Origin: a virus
DNA: 63,989 bases
Strand: one strand, 5' to 3'
IMG/VR virus record: IMGVR_UViG_3300034198_019066
Span: 1 to 63,989 of that record
In this document: positions 26,596 to 34,156 of the stretch, in pieces
How the letters are laid out: every line of letters starts with the position of its first letter
Position numbering within the stretch: the first letter of the stretch is position 1
Made by a program: the position numbers and the translations under genes
Notes under the pieces: model-generated
Databases searched by the model: none
What the model was told of the DNA's origin: nothing
Seen by the model: only the letters and a program-made list of their open reading frames with translations

Positions 26596-26669
26596 GGAGT
26601 TGTAGCTCAATTGGTCAGAGCACCGCCCTGTCACGGCGGGGGTTGTGGGTTCGAGCCCCATTAACTCCG
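26596..26669 (+). tRNA. tRNA-Asp (GTC)
   Basis: Acceptor GGAGTTG/TAACTCC with discriminator G; CCA is not encoded. D-arm GCTCAATTGGTCAGAGC; anticodon arm CCGCC-CTGTCAC-GGCGG; T-arm GTGGG-TTCGAGC-CCCAT. Anticodon GTC. The missing CCA differs from its neighbours, so this tRNA needs a CCA-adding enzyme. Confidence 0.95.
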
Positions 26670-26682
26670 GATTAATTTTAAT

Positions 26683-26757
26683 GCACGATTAGCTTAGCGG
26701 TAGAGCAGGCCCTTTACACGGGCAAGGTCGGGGGTTCGATCCCCTCATCGTGCACCA
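26683..26757 (+). tRNA. tRNA-Val (TAC)
   Basis: Acceptor GCACGAT/ATCGTGC, discriminator A, encoded CCA. D-arm GCTTAGCGGTAGAGC; anticodon loop TTTACAC with anticodon TAC; T-arm GGGGG-TTCGATC-CCCTC (one G-T pair). The first pair of the anticodon stem (27-43) is a G-A mismatch; the rest pairs normally. Confidence 0.93.
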
Positions 26758-26766
26758 ATTTTAAAT

Positions 26767-26852
26767 GGGTAGATACTGAAGTGGACAAACAGGAAAGACT
26801 GTAAATCTTTTGGCTTCGGCCTTCGAAGGTTCGAATCCTTCTCTGCCCACCA
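26767..26852 (+). tRNA. tRNA-Tyr (GTA)
   Basis: Acceptor GGGTAGA/TCTGCCC (with a G-T pair), discriminator A, encoded CCA. Anticodon loop CTGTAAA gives GTA. A long variable arm (TTGGCTTCGGCC region) marks it as class II, as bacterial tRNA-Tyr should be. T-loop TTCGAAT. Confidence 0.93.
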
Positions 26853-26859
26853 CTATACT

Positions 26860-27000
26860 AAACTAGGGGAAAAGGGGCTCCATGCCCCGTCCTGTAAGTT
26901 CCTAGGTAAACGACAAAGGCTTACCCTAGTTTGGCTAACGGGTACAACCCTTTGCGGTCGGGTTGTATTAAACGAGGATGGCCCTATAGTCACGCCCGTT
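26860..27000 (+). ncRNA. Structured RNA domains after tRNA-Tyr
   Basis: Two stem-closed domains in tandem. Domain one: AAACTAGGG (26860-26868) with CCCTAGTTT (26924-26932), containing GGGGC/GCCCC (26874-26888) and GTAAG/CTTAC. Domain two: AACGGG (26937-26942) with CCCGTT (26995-27000), containing ACAACCC/GGGTTGT (26944-26966). No tRNA features. Identity unknown; perhaps small phage RNAs processed with the tRNAs. Confidence 0.45.
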
Positions 27001-27009
27001 CAATTTACT

Positions 27010-27136
27010 CATCTGTAGGGTGCTTGTGTGTATCTACGTCCCTTTACGGAAAACCCAGAGTGGGGTCTACTATGTAGGCTTAGAACCAGACATTGGGAGG
27101 AATTCGACAACACAGGATTCGGACGCACTACAGATG
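27010..27136 (+). ncRNA. Stem-closed structured RNA, about 127 nt
   Basis: Ends pair perfectly: CATCTGTA (27010-27017) with TACAGATG (27129-27136), continued after a two-base bulge by GTGC/GCAC. The interior is GC-richer than neighbouring genes and forms further short helices. An ORF can be read through it but looks non-coding. It lies just upstream of the gene at 27161, so it is either a separate RNA or a regulatory leader. Confidence 0.45.
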
Positions 27137-27160
27137 AGTATATTTTTATTAACAAACAAT

Positions 27161-27391
27161 ATGACAAAAGCAAAAGAAACAAAGATAGACCATTACAAAG
27201 CCACGGAAAATATGACTGAGAGCGAGTGCTTGAAGTATTGCAAGAAGAAAGCCAATGGCGATATAGATCTATTCCCAGATCTTACGTTCGATAAAGATAA
27301 GCTTATCAAGGGGTACATGAGTATGTATTACCAGGCAAAGAAAACACCTAAGAATGAAAGTAAAGTACTATCCAAACCTGAGACGACTTAA
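27161..27391 (+). CDS. Small acidic/basic hypothetical protein
   Basis: 76 aa from ATG 27161 (MTKAKETKIDHYKATENM). Longer starts at 27020 or 27134 would run through the RNA stem at 27010-27136. The middle (SECLKYCKKKANGDIDLFPD) and a Lys-rich tail give no family. Leader is A/T-rich (TTAACAAACAATATG). Confidence 0.5.
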   Translation: MTKAKETKIDHYKATENMTESECLKYCKKKANGDIDLFPDLTFDKDKLIKGYMSMYYQAKKTPKNESKVLSKPETT

Positions 27392-27530
27392 GGTATACAA
27401 TTCGTTGTTATCACTCTCAGAATCTGAGTATCTAATAAAGAATGCAGGAGCAGCAGTTAGATTCGGCTGTAAACCAACACATGAAACACTGCTAGGTGCA
27501 GTCTATCTAGCAACAAACCAAAACAAATAA
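27354..27530 (+). CDS. Small hypothetical protein
   Basis: 58 aa. Begins MKVKYYPNLRRLKVYNSLLS and overlaps the end of the previous gene by 38 bases in another frame. Contains SESEYLIKNAGAAVRFGCKP, a compact helical stretch. Coding potential is supported by the clean stop and fit to the gap before 27543, but it is short and has no known relatives that I can name. Confidence 0.4.
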   Translation: MKVKYYPNLRRLKVYNSLLSLSESEYLIKNAGAAVRFGCKPTHETLLGAVYLATNQNK

Positions 27531-27542
27531 CTAAACAAATAT

Positions 27543-27917
27543 ATGGGATTAGATATGTATGCCTACAGTTATAAGGTAGCCGATACTCTCGGCCCTATAA
27601 AACTGAAAAAGGGAGCAGAAGGAAGCGAACTACACTACTGGAGAAAGCATCACGACATACACGGTTGGATGCATCGTCTCTGGTTAGAGAAAGGCGGAGA
27701 AGGAGAGTTTAATTGCGTGCCTGTGAATCTGGATATAGAAGATCTAGAGAAGCTAGAGCTTGCAGTTAAAGCAAAACAACTCCCAGAAACAACAGGATTT
27801 TTCTTTGGGAATAACCCTCCTGATGAAGAATCTATAGATGACGATATGACTTTTATCATGAAGTCGAGAGATGCTATACAGCAGGGTAGACTGGTGTATT
27901 ACTCTTCTTGGTGGTAA
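27543..27917 (+). CDS. MGLDMYAY-family phage protein
   Basis: 124 aa. The opening MGLDMYAY, the block HYWRKHHDIHGWMHRLW and the later PETTGFFFGN are signatures of a widespread phage family. It is sometimes mislabelled phosphoglycerate kinase; no kinase motif is present. The conserved His and Trp residues could form a metal or ligand site. Function unknown. CDS start has the A-rich leader AACAAATATATG. Confidence 0.7.
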   Translation: MGLDMYAYSYKVADTLGPIKLKKGAEGSELHYWRKHHDIHGWMHRLWLEKGGEGEFNCVPVNLDIEDLEKLELAVKAKQLPETTGFFFGNNPPDEESIDDDMTFIMKSRDAIQQGRLVYYSSWW

Positions 27918-27934
27918 AACAACCGTATAGAATT

Positions 27935-28258
27935 ATGACTAGAGTATTAGCAATATTAGTATTAATCATATTTGTAGTGGCACTGAGTTGGGTCTTTAAG
28001 GCTAATGATTTAGCACAGACTAAATTCTTTGCTCCTAAATATGAACAAGTGCGCCGTGAGACCTTTGAGCAATCAAAGGCTTATCGTCAAGGGGCTATAC
28101 AAGAACTTCAAAATATGGAGTTTCAGTATTACCAGGTAGGTAAAAACGAAAAAGCGGCATTAGCCTCTATAATCCTACACAGAGCAGCAGATTTTGAAGA
28201 TCTGCCGCCTGACCTTAGGGTTTTTATTAACGAACTAAAAGAACAGTACACCAAATAA
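27935..28258 (+). CDS. Small membrane-anchored protein
   Basis: 107 aa from ATG 27935; the longer frame overlaps the previous gene. Residues 3-22 form one hydrophobic helix (RVLAILVLIIFVVALSW). The rest is soluble and helical, with Gln, Glu and Lys (SKAYRQGAIQELQNMEFQY). Sits right before a lipoprotein gene, and both may act at the host envelope, for example in superinfection exclusion or lysis control. Confidence 0.6.
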   Translation: MTRVLAILVLIIFVVALSWVFKANDLAQTKFFAPKYEQVRRETFEQSKAYRQGAIQELQNMEFQYYQVGKNEKAALASIILHRAADFEDLPPDLRVFINELKEQYTK

Positions 28259-28262
28259 ACAA

Positions 28263-28766
28263 ATGAATAAATTAACATTACTAGCCCTATTGGGTTTTAG
28301 CCTCGCTATTGTTGGTTGTGATTACCAACCAAACAGCGATCAAATACAGCGCCAACAGCAAGAAAAGATCTTGAGTGAGGGTACCTCCAGTGTGGGTATG
28401 CCAGCAATCAAGAACTTCAGAGAAAAGAAGCTCCTCAAAGATATTTTGGAACTCAGAGATCAAGAAGGGCTGACTACCTATGTATATATCGTAGCAGAGC
28501 AGACAGGTAAACTGATCTTCCTAGGTTATGGTGTGGGTTATGGCATTCCATATGCCACTCAATATACTAGTCCTATGCGTCCTGCTAGGTATAGTGAAAC
28601 ATCAGAACGTGGAAATATTTCACTTCCACAGGCTGATCCTAACGGGTTGTTCTCTCCTGCTAGTGCAGATGGAACTTGGGTTCTTATGAAAGATCCTAAT
28701 GGTACATCAGTAAAGCCGGTTTATATAGAGCCTCGCTGTATTGTTTCACCTTTCCCTTTGCAGTAG
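28263..28766 (+). CDS. Predicted lipoprotein
   Basis: 167 aa. A signal peptide MNKLTLLALLGFSLAIVGC has a lipobox (A-I-V-G-C) with Cys 19 as the lipidated residue. The mature part has a Gln-rich stretch (IQRQQQEKIL), then a conserved YVYIVAEQTGKLIFLGYGVG segment and a Pro/Tyr-rich loop. I recognise related phage-encoded putative lipoproteins of unknown role. Lipidation implies a host with a conventional lipoprotein pathway. Followed by a hairpin terminator. Confidence 0.75.
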   Translation: MNKLTLLALLGFSLAIVGCDYQPNSDQIQRQQQEKILSEGTSSVGMPAIKNFREKKLLKDILELRDQEGLTTYVYIVAEQTGKLIFLGYGVGYGIPYATQYTSPMRPARYSETSERGNISLPQADPNGLFSPASADGTWVLMKDPNGTSVKPVYIEPRCIVSPFPLQ

Positions 28767-28767
28767 G

Positions 28768-28814
28768 GTGATGGGTGCTCTCCCCGTACAAATGGGTGTG
28801 GGGAGAGCTATCAC
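28768..28814. terminator. Bidirectional hairpin between convergent genes
   Basis: GCTCTCCCC (28777-28785) pairs with GGGGAGAGC (28800-28808), extended outwards by GTGAT/ATCAC. It lies between the + strand lipoprotein gene and the end of the - strand gene. No run of T follows on either strand, so it may act as a roadblock or depend on Rho. Confidence 0.55.
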
Positions 28815-30103
28815 TCAGGGATAATCTTAACATTAAAGGATGTAAGCTGAATCATGCTAAGTAACTGGCGCACATATCGTTCATTGATAAAAGGTATTCC
28901 CATACCAAGTGTCATGAACTGCTGGCGTATTCCTTTTGCAAACAGATAGCAACTGGTAAAGAATTTATCATTCATCTCGAAGGGCACAACGCTATCCCCG
29001 TGATTGATAAATCCACACCAGTAAAATTCTTCAACTCCTTTATCGTTGGTTTTTTTACGTATCTCTTTTATCTCTAGGGCAAAGTTAGTAAGTTGCTCTT
29101 CTTCATTCTTCTTAGGAATAAGTACAAAATATGAGTTTCCTCTACGCACAAATGTCTTACCTTGAGCTGTGAACTGCTGTTCTTTTGACTCTACCCAGTA
29201 GGGCATCAGACTCTCGCCAGTTTTCTTCTCTAGAGAGGTTATTTGTGTGTGGGATAGATTTGCCACATGAAGCTTAAGGTTATCAGTTCCCTCTTTAGAT
29301 ATAAGAAGATCCATAGGATCAACTTCAAATTCTGTTCTTTTACTATCACTCCATATCTGGATAAGCTCCTGTGTACCAATACCCTCAGCAAGTCTGACAG
29401 GTTTATTGGTCCACAGATCTGCTTTGTAATTCCAGGTAAAGCCTGTTCTGATTTTTAGCTGGTTGAAATCCTCTAAGATTTCATCACCCATCTTTCCATA
29501 CCAACCCATCTCACCATTCATATAGAGTTTTTCTCTTTCGTTAGGTGTTTGGAACTTGGCTACCTCAAAAGAACAAATATGTTTAGGGGTAACGAATGAA
29601 GGTATCACAAGCACCTTCTTATACTTCTGCTTCGCCCCTAGGTTTAGCTTAGGAAAAGCTTTTACTACATTCTCTGTGAGATAGCCTACCTCGTTATCTA
29701 TGAGATTAGGCATACCTGCAGATATAAGTATATCCTTAAAGTACATTACCTTATCACCGTGTCGGGCTCTGTGCTTGTGTACTTCTTCTTTAGCCAACCT
29801 CCAGGCATTAAGATATTGTACATACTGAAAATAGTTGCTCCATAGCTTCTTTTCAGCGTATTCTGACCTAGGTAGTTTAAAGTCTAGGCAGTCCTCGAAG
29901 TTATCCAACACTGTTGTATATAGAGTCTTCCAATCCTCAGCTCCAAAAAAATCAAAAACATTACCTATAAAATCGCTTGTTTTGCTCTTTGCATACCAGC
30001 CGAATATAGGTATTCTAACAAAATCATATTCGTCAGGATTTCGCCCCTGTTTGGCTACTAGCCTAGGGAGGTTCACTTTAATGTTGAAGTCGTTGATGTT
30101 CAT
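28811..30103 (-). CDS. Large hypothetical protein, minus strand
   Basis: 430 aa, no family recognised. It starts MNINDFNIKVNLPRLV and contains FGWYAKSKTSDFIGNVFDFF near residue 34 and a beta-rich middle (KVLVIPSFVTPKHICSFEV). One of only three minus-strand genes with clear support. No Walker motif, zinc cluster or membrane segment. It ends in a shared terminator with the lipoprotein gene, and its start lies 26 bases from a divergent gene at 30130, so a divergent promoter must lie in that gap. Confidence 0.6.
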   Translation of the reverse strand: MNINDFNIKVNLPRLVAKQGRNPDEYDFVRIPIFGWYAKSKTSDFIGNVFDFFGAEDWKTLYTTVLDNFEDCLDFKLPRSEYAEKKLWSNYFQYVQYLNAWRLAKEEVHKHRARHGDKVMYFKDILISAGMPNLIDNEVGYLTENVVKAFPKLNLGAKQKYKKVLVIPSFVTPKHICSFEVAKFQTPNEREKLYMNGEMGWYGKMGDEILEDFNQLKIRTGFTWNYKADLWTNKPVRLAEGIGTQELIQIWSDSKRTEFEVDPMDLLISKEGTDNLKLHVANLSHTQITSLEKKTGESLMPYWVESKEQQFTAQGKTFVRRGNSYFVLIPKKNEEEQLTNFALEIKEIRKKTNDKGVEEFYWCGFINHGDSVVPFEMNDKFFTSCYLFAKGIRQQFMTLGMGIPFINERYVRQLLSMIQLTSFNVKIIPE

Positions 30104-30129
30104 GCTAAAATTAAGTAAATCTAAATATT

Positions 30130-31182
30130 ATGAGTTCATTTAACCTAGACCAAAGCACAGATTATTCAAGCAAAGAACTTTACACACTCTTAAGAGGGAA
30201 AGAAGTCCCTGAGTATGTAAAAGTTGCAGAAGTTGATGATTATGATGCTCTTGCAGGCCTTCCAAAAGAAGCATTCGCTGATGAAAACCGTAGGGTTTAT
30301 CCTCTGAATAGTCCTGCTCGTACATATGTATCTAATGCGTATTTCATCAGCAAGAAAGCTGATATAGCCAAAGTATATGGTGAAGGCTATGCCAGTCAAC
30401 TAGAAAACAAGATCAAAGAGGCTGCAGAGATTTTTAATATCTCTGAAGACCTAAACAACTTTAATAGTGAATTAGAGAAGGCAGCTAGTCAGGATTACCC
30501 AGAAACTCACCTGGGTAACTTTGAGTTAGAAGGTATTGGTGCATTAAACCTCTACCCTGTTAAGACTGCTCATGATCTCACAGAGAGCGCAAACCACTTT
30601 GTAGCCAACATCAATAACTATCCATTCGACTGGAGAACAAAGATTGCTAGCAACATTGTTAAGGTAGCAAAAGACTTAGAGGTAGATGAAGTTCCTGATA
30701 TGGTTCTTAAGTATGCTGGTTATTTCTACCCTGACTTCGCAGGTCTCAAGACAGAAGTTTGGCGCAGAAGCACAAAGCTGAAAGAGGCTAGTCACAAGGA
30801 AATCTATGACAAGCTCGCGGAGGACATTGAAAATATCTCTTCAACAGAAGAAGTAATGAAGCTCGCAGAGACTCTCTCAAACATAGAAAACATGGAAGGC
30901 CTATACGATAATGTAAAGGTTGCCCAGGTTCTTCGTGATCCTGTAGACATGCTTTTCACAAAGAGCATTGAGAAAGTAGCCGAAGATCTTAACTTCGTCG
31001 AAGCTCATGGTGATAAATATCTTATTGACGACCTACAGAAAGTAGGCAAAGATAAGTATGAGGAAGCTTTCGGCTTTGATATGGATCCAACAGATTCAAC
31101 AAAGCTAGCAGAAGTATTCCCAACAATGCCAAGATCAGACATAAAACTATTCGAAGAAATATCAGGCGTACGCCCTATCTAA
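30130..31182 (+). CDS. Probable structural or internal virion protein
   Basis: 350 aa, acidic, highly helical, Ala/Glu/Lys rich. An early motif (EAFADENRRVYPLNSPARTY, then VSNAYF) resembles a recurring element in large phages, where such proteins carry a short hydrophobic RxYPL segment followed by long helices. Codon use is smooth, and the gene stands alone between a divergent promoter and a strong terminator, suggesting high independent expression. A structural or head-internal role is inference. Confidence 0.5.
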   Translation: MSSFNLDQSTDYSSKELYTLLRGKEVPEYVKVAEVDDYDALAGLPKEAFADENRRVYPLNSPARTYVSNAYFISKKADIAKVYGEGYASQLENKIKEAAEIFNISEDLNNFNSELEKAASQDYPETHLGNFELEGIGALNLYPVKTAHDLTESANHFVANINNYPFDWRTKIASNIVKVAKDLEVDEVPDMVLKYAGYFYPDFAGLKTEVWRRSTKLKEASHKEIYDKLAEDIENISSTEEVMKLAETLSNIENMEGLYDNVKVAQVLRDPVDMLFTKSIEKVAEDLNFVEAHGDKYLIDDLQKVGKDKYEEAFGFDMDPTDSTKLAEVFPTMPRSDIKLFEEISGVRPI

Positions 31183-31213
31183 TAAATAATAAATAACTAA
31201 ATAATAAAACAAT

Positions 31214-31257
31214 ACCTCCCACGCCTCTCCATGGAAGCGCACCAAGGGAGGTTTTTT
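31214..31257 (+). terminator. Rho-independent terminator
   Basis: ACCTCCC (31214-31220) pairs with GGGAGGT (31246-31252), followed by a run of T (GTTTTTTATT). It lies 32 bases after the stop of the 350-aa gene. Confidence 0.85.
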
Positions 31258-31268
31258 ATTGCCCACAC

Positions 31269-31478
31269 ATGAAAGTAAACACAAGAAACAAAGTATTATT
31301 CAGAAAGTACACAGGAAGAATCAACATATTATTTGCAATAGCTTTTGTTATTACATTTATATCTGCATATGTTGATTACTTAAACAAAGAAGTAAGACAA
31401 GGACCGTTACCCTGGTATCGTATATTCTTTAAAGCTCAGCAGTATTCGTGGTTCAACGCTGCACCTTTTGATAAATGA
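31269..31478 (+). CDS. Small membrane protein
   Basis: 69 aa. Basic N-terminus (MKVNTRNKVLFRKYTGR), then one hydrophobic helix (INILFAIAFVITFISAYV), then a polar, aromatic tail. This has positive-inside topology with the C-terminus outside. Overlaps the next gene by four bases (ATGA). Function unknown. Confidence 0.55.
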   Translation: MKVNTRNKVLFRKYTGRINILFAIAFVITFISAYVDYLNKEVRQGPLPWYRIFFKAQQYSWFNAAPFDK

Positions 31479-31948
31479 ATATTAAACCAGAACAAGTTAT
31501 AGTTTACTGGAGTGATAACAGGAATGTACGCTCTAAGAACATGCCTGTGCATGTATTTGACTGGAAACTTGGTAATAAATCCAATATATTGCAAGAGGCT
31601 AGAATAAACAACTACAAGGTTGTGGTATTCGTGGATATTCGACTGATGTATAAAGCATATTACGAAGGATCTTGCGATGTATGGCTATTAAAGAACAGAG
31701 ATATCGACGATATAGAAAGATATGAAATGCAGAGATGGCATTGTACATGGGGAAAGCTTAAGTTTAAGAATACCAGAGTGGACAGTATCTTTCACGGAGG
31801 AAAATCCCAAATATCGTTCTATAGAGGGTCTAATATCCCAATGGATATAGCAGGGTCTATAGAGGGAGTTATGATGGGGTTTAGAAAAGCATATGAAGAA
31901 GGAAAAGACTATCTCATCACAGATCACCAACCACCACCACCAATGTGA
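31475..31948 (+). CDS. Hypothetical protein
   Basis: 157 aa, no family recognised. Begins MNIKPEQVIVYWSDNRN; the middle contains VVVFVDIRLMYKAYYEG and a Trp/His-rich segment (YEMQRWHCTWGKLKFK), with a Pro-rich end (DHQPPPPM). No signal peptide or metal cluster. Its end overlaps the start of the deaminase-like gene. Confidence 0.5.
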   Translation: MNIKPEQVIVYWSDNRNVRSKNMPVHVFDWKLGNKSNILQEARINNYKVVVFVDIRLMYKAYYEGSCDVWLLKNRDIDDIERYEMQRWHCTWGKLKFKNTRVDSIFHGGKSQISFYRGSNIPMDIAGSIEGVMMGFRKAYEEGKDYLITDHQPPPPM

Positions 31949-32363
31949 CGATTGGGGTAAGTACGAGAAGTTTAAAGACTTATCCAGAGCATTAATGCCT
32001 GAGGTGCTATCTCAGAACTTTCATGTATCTTTTGTTACCTGGAAAGGTAGGGTTGTAGCGGTGGGTTTAAATAATAAGAAAACACACCCTATAAATCTTA
32101 AAAACCCAAAGATAAGCAAAGAAGGGGAGAATGTATGCACCCATAAGCACACATGTTCCGAACTGAATGCTTTTATTAAGCTGAAGAACTTAACCAACGT
32201 ACCATTCCACAAATGTTCTCTGGTTAACATAAGAATATTAAAAAATGGTACTTTTGGTAATGCTCTTCCTTGCCAAAGCTGTGAATCGCTGATATCTTAT
32301 TTGAATCTAAAAACTGTTCACTATACAGATTCTGCTGGCAACCTAGTAGAATATGGTGAATAG
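31893..32363 (+). CDS. Putative zinc-dependent nucleotide deaminase
   Basis: 156 aa. HTCSELNAF (near residue 89) supplies a C-S-E catalytic motif, and LPCQSCESLI (near 128) the P-C-x-x-C zinc motif. Spacing of about 39 residues suits the cytidine/deoxycytidylate deaminase superfamily. Substrate could be a free nucleotide or RNA. The start at 31893 overlaps the previous gene by 56 bases; ATG at 31995 is the alternative, but would remove the first beta strand. Deaminases feed dUMP synthesis in many phages. Confidence 0.65.
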   Translation: MKKEKTISSQITNHHHQCDDWGKYEKFKDLSRALMPEVLSQNFHVSFVTWKGRVVAVGLNNKKTHPINLKNPKISKEGENVCTHKHTCSELNAFIKLKNLTNVPFHKCSLVNIRILKNGTFGNALPCQSCESLISYLNLKTVHYTDSAGNLVEYGE

Positions 32364-32375
32364 TATAGGAATTGA

Positions 32376-32447
32376 CGCAGAGTAGAGAAACGGTATCTCG
32401 TCACGCTCATAACGTGAAAATAGTGGGTTCGACTCCCACCTCTGCCA
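32376..32447 (+). tRNA. tRNA-Met (CAT), initiator-like
   Basis: Acceptor GCAGAG/CTCTGC below a C1-C72 mismatch, discriminator A; CCA not encoded. D-arm GAGA-AACGGTA-TCTC; anticodon arm TCACG-CTCATAA-CGTGA; T-arm GTGGG-TTCGACT-CCCAC. An unpaired 1-72 position is the hallmark of bacterial initiator tRNAs, but the three G-C pairs usual in the initiator anticodon stem are missing. It could be an odd initiator, an elongator, or tRNA-Ile with a modified CAT. Confidence 0.85.
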
Positions 32448-32463
32448 TTCTATTTTCAACTAT

Positions 32464-33018
32464 ATGCGATTCGGTAAACAAATATTAAAAGATCAAACAG
32501 CTCCGCTAATGGGTTTAGCCTTTGTGGTTATAGACACATTTAGTACCGAAGCATTTAAATGGGAACCTCAATTGTTGAGAGATGAGCTAGAGCATGAATA
32601 CGATGTAGAACTCTCTGACCTTCAATCTGATAAGATTCAGGCAGTGATTACTATATTAACCACAAATATGTATGAGGAAGATGTTCGTACATTCGAGGTT
32701 TGCACTAGTCTTATTAATCATAATCATCAAGACTTTGAAGACTTCGAGCCGATAGAAGCAGAAGAACTTATTGTGGGTATGACAGAAGTTATGCTTCTTA
32801 AAATGGAAGAGCTAGAATACAGCCAGGCTGTTAGAGCCTATGCTGGTTGGGTATTCCATGAGTATGGTTTTTGCAAGGCTCCTGACTTATTTCCTGATGC
32901 AATCATGCCAGAGGGTTATCCAACCGAAGGAGATGATTCAGAAAAGAATAAAGCATTAGAAGAAATCTTCAACATGAAGGTAGACAAGGTCACAGAATAC
33001 ATGACAAAACACAGCTAA
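32464..33018 (+). CDS. Hypothetical acidic protein
   Basis: 184 aa, acidic, helical, no family recognised. Contains MGLAFVVIDTFSTEAFKWEP near the start and a WVFHEYGFCKAPDLFPDA segment near residue 138. It is directly after tRNA-Met and one base before an AAA ATPase gene, so it may work with that ATPase as a substrate or adaptor. Confidence 0.55.
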   Translation: MRFGKQILKDQTAPLMGLAFVVIDTFSTEAFKWEPQLLRDELEHEYDVELSDLQSDKIQAVITILTTNMYEEDVRTFEVCTSLINHNHQDFEDFEPIEAEELIVGMTEVMLLKMEELEYSQAVRAYAGWVFHEYGFCKAPDLFPDAIMPEGYPTEGDDSEKNKALEEIFNMKVDKVTEYMTKHS

Positions 33019-33019
33019 A

Positions 33020-34156
33020 ATGATTGAAAACAACACACACCTGTTCGAGGCACCATCAGCTTTAGGACAAATTAGATTAGAGTATCTCTATAACTTAAAG
33101 TACGGAACAATTCCGTCTAAGTTGAACATTAATGAATCTCTATATGCAGACAAAACAATCAAATATGTATCCAAGCATTTTGATAGCTTCTCAATAGAAT
33201 ATACTTCTAGAGGCGACTCATTATCTCGTGGTACTTATTGGATAGGTAAAGTCGGCACAACTTTCGAGGGAGTAGTATTAGAAACTAGCGACTCAGAGCA
33301 TGGTGAGTATCCGTCTATATCAGGAGAAGAGTTTGCTATCAGAAGAAGAGGCGGTAAAAAGAAATCTGAAGAACCAGAGCTTTGCACTATTTCAGCTGTA
33401 GGCCCTGATGAAAAAGTATTAAAGAAACTTTGGGAGACCTTAAAAGAGTTTAAGTATGTATCCAAGTCAAAGATATATCTATTAGCCACACAGTATGGTG
33501 AGGTAACTTTAAAGCCACTGGACGTGCCTGAATCTACTTCTGATTTAGCTCTAAACTACGGCTCTAAATTTCCCCCACTGCACGATGAGATAATAAACTC
33601 TCTAAACAATAAGAGCTCTGGCTTATACTTGTTCTACGGAGAACCAGGCACAGGAAAGTCCTCTTATATTAAACATTTACTATCCGTTATCTCAGAGAGA
33701 AAGATTGTATATATTCCTATCAATCTGATAGATCATCTTGTGTCTCCTGACTTTATTCCTTTGCTTATGAACAATAGGAATATGATTCTTGTGATAGAAG
33801 ATGCAGAAAAGGCTCTTGTGTCTCGTGAAGAGAATACAGGTAATGCCTCCATCGTATCAGCTATACTGAATCTCACAGATAGCTTTATCAGTAGTACGTT
33901 GAATGTAACTATCATAGCTACATTCAACACCAAGAAAGAAAATCTTGATAAAGCACTTCTGAGAAAAGGTAGGCTAAAGTTTAGTCATGAGTTTGACAAG
34001 CTTAGTACTGAAGATGCTCAGAAGTTAATAGACTCCTTGAAGATAGACCATGAGGTGGAATCCCCTATGACTATCGCAGAAATCTATTATCTTACAGAGG
34101 ATAACCACCTTAAGGAAGAAGAACCCAAAAAGGTTATTGGGTTTGGAGGGGTTTAA
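33020..34156 (+). CDS. AAA ATPase
   Basis: 378 aa. Walker A GEPGTGKSS near residue 208, Walker B MILVIEDAEKAL near 254, sensor IIATFNT near 298, and arginine-finger region RKGRLKFSHEF near 315. The N-terminal 190 residues are a separate domain with a basic loop (RRRGGKKKSEEP). The overall look is of a BCS1- or classic AAA-type unfoldase or remodeller. It meets the minus-strand terminase tail to tail, the two ends overlapping by four bases. Partner unknown. Confidence 0.8.
   Translation: MIENNTHLFEAPSALGQIRLEYLYNLKYGTIPSKLNINESLYADKTIKYVSKHFDSFSIEYTSRGDSLSRGTYWIGKVGTTFEGVVLETSDSEHGEYPSISGEEFAIRRRGGKKKSEEPELCTISAVGPDEKVLKKLWETLKEFKYVSKSKIYLLATQYGEVTLKPLDVPESTSDLALNYGSKFPPLHDEIINSLNNKSSGLYLFYGEPGTGKSSYIKHLLSVISERKIVYIPINLIDHLVSPDFIPLLMNNRNMILVIEDAEKALVSREENTGNASIVSAILNLTDSFISSTLNVTIIATFNTKKENLDKALLRKGRLKFSHEFDKLSTEDAQKLIDSLKIDHEVESPMTIAEIYYLTEDNHLKEEEPKKVIGFGGV

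Noticed and set aside
27020-27160. N-terminal extension of the 27161 gene
   Set aside because: It reads through a stem-closed RNA domain and has an unnatural composition.
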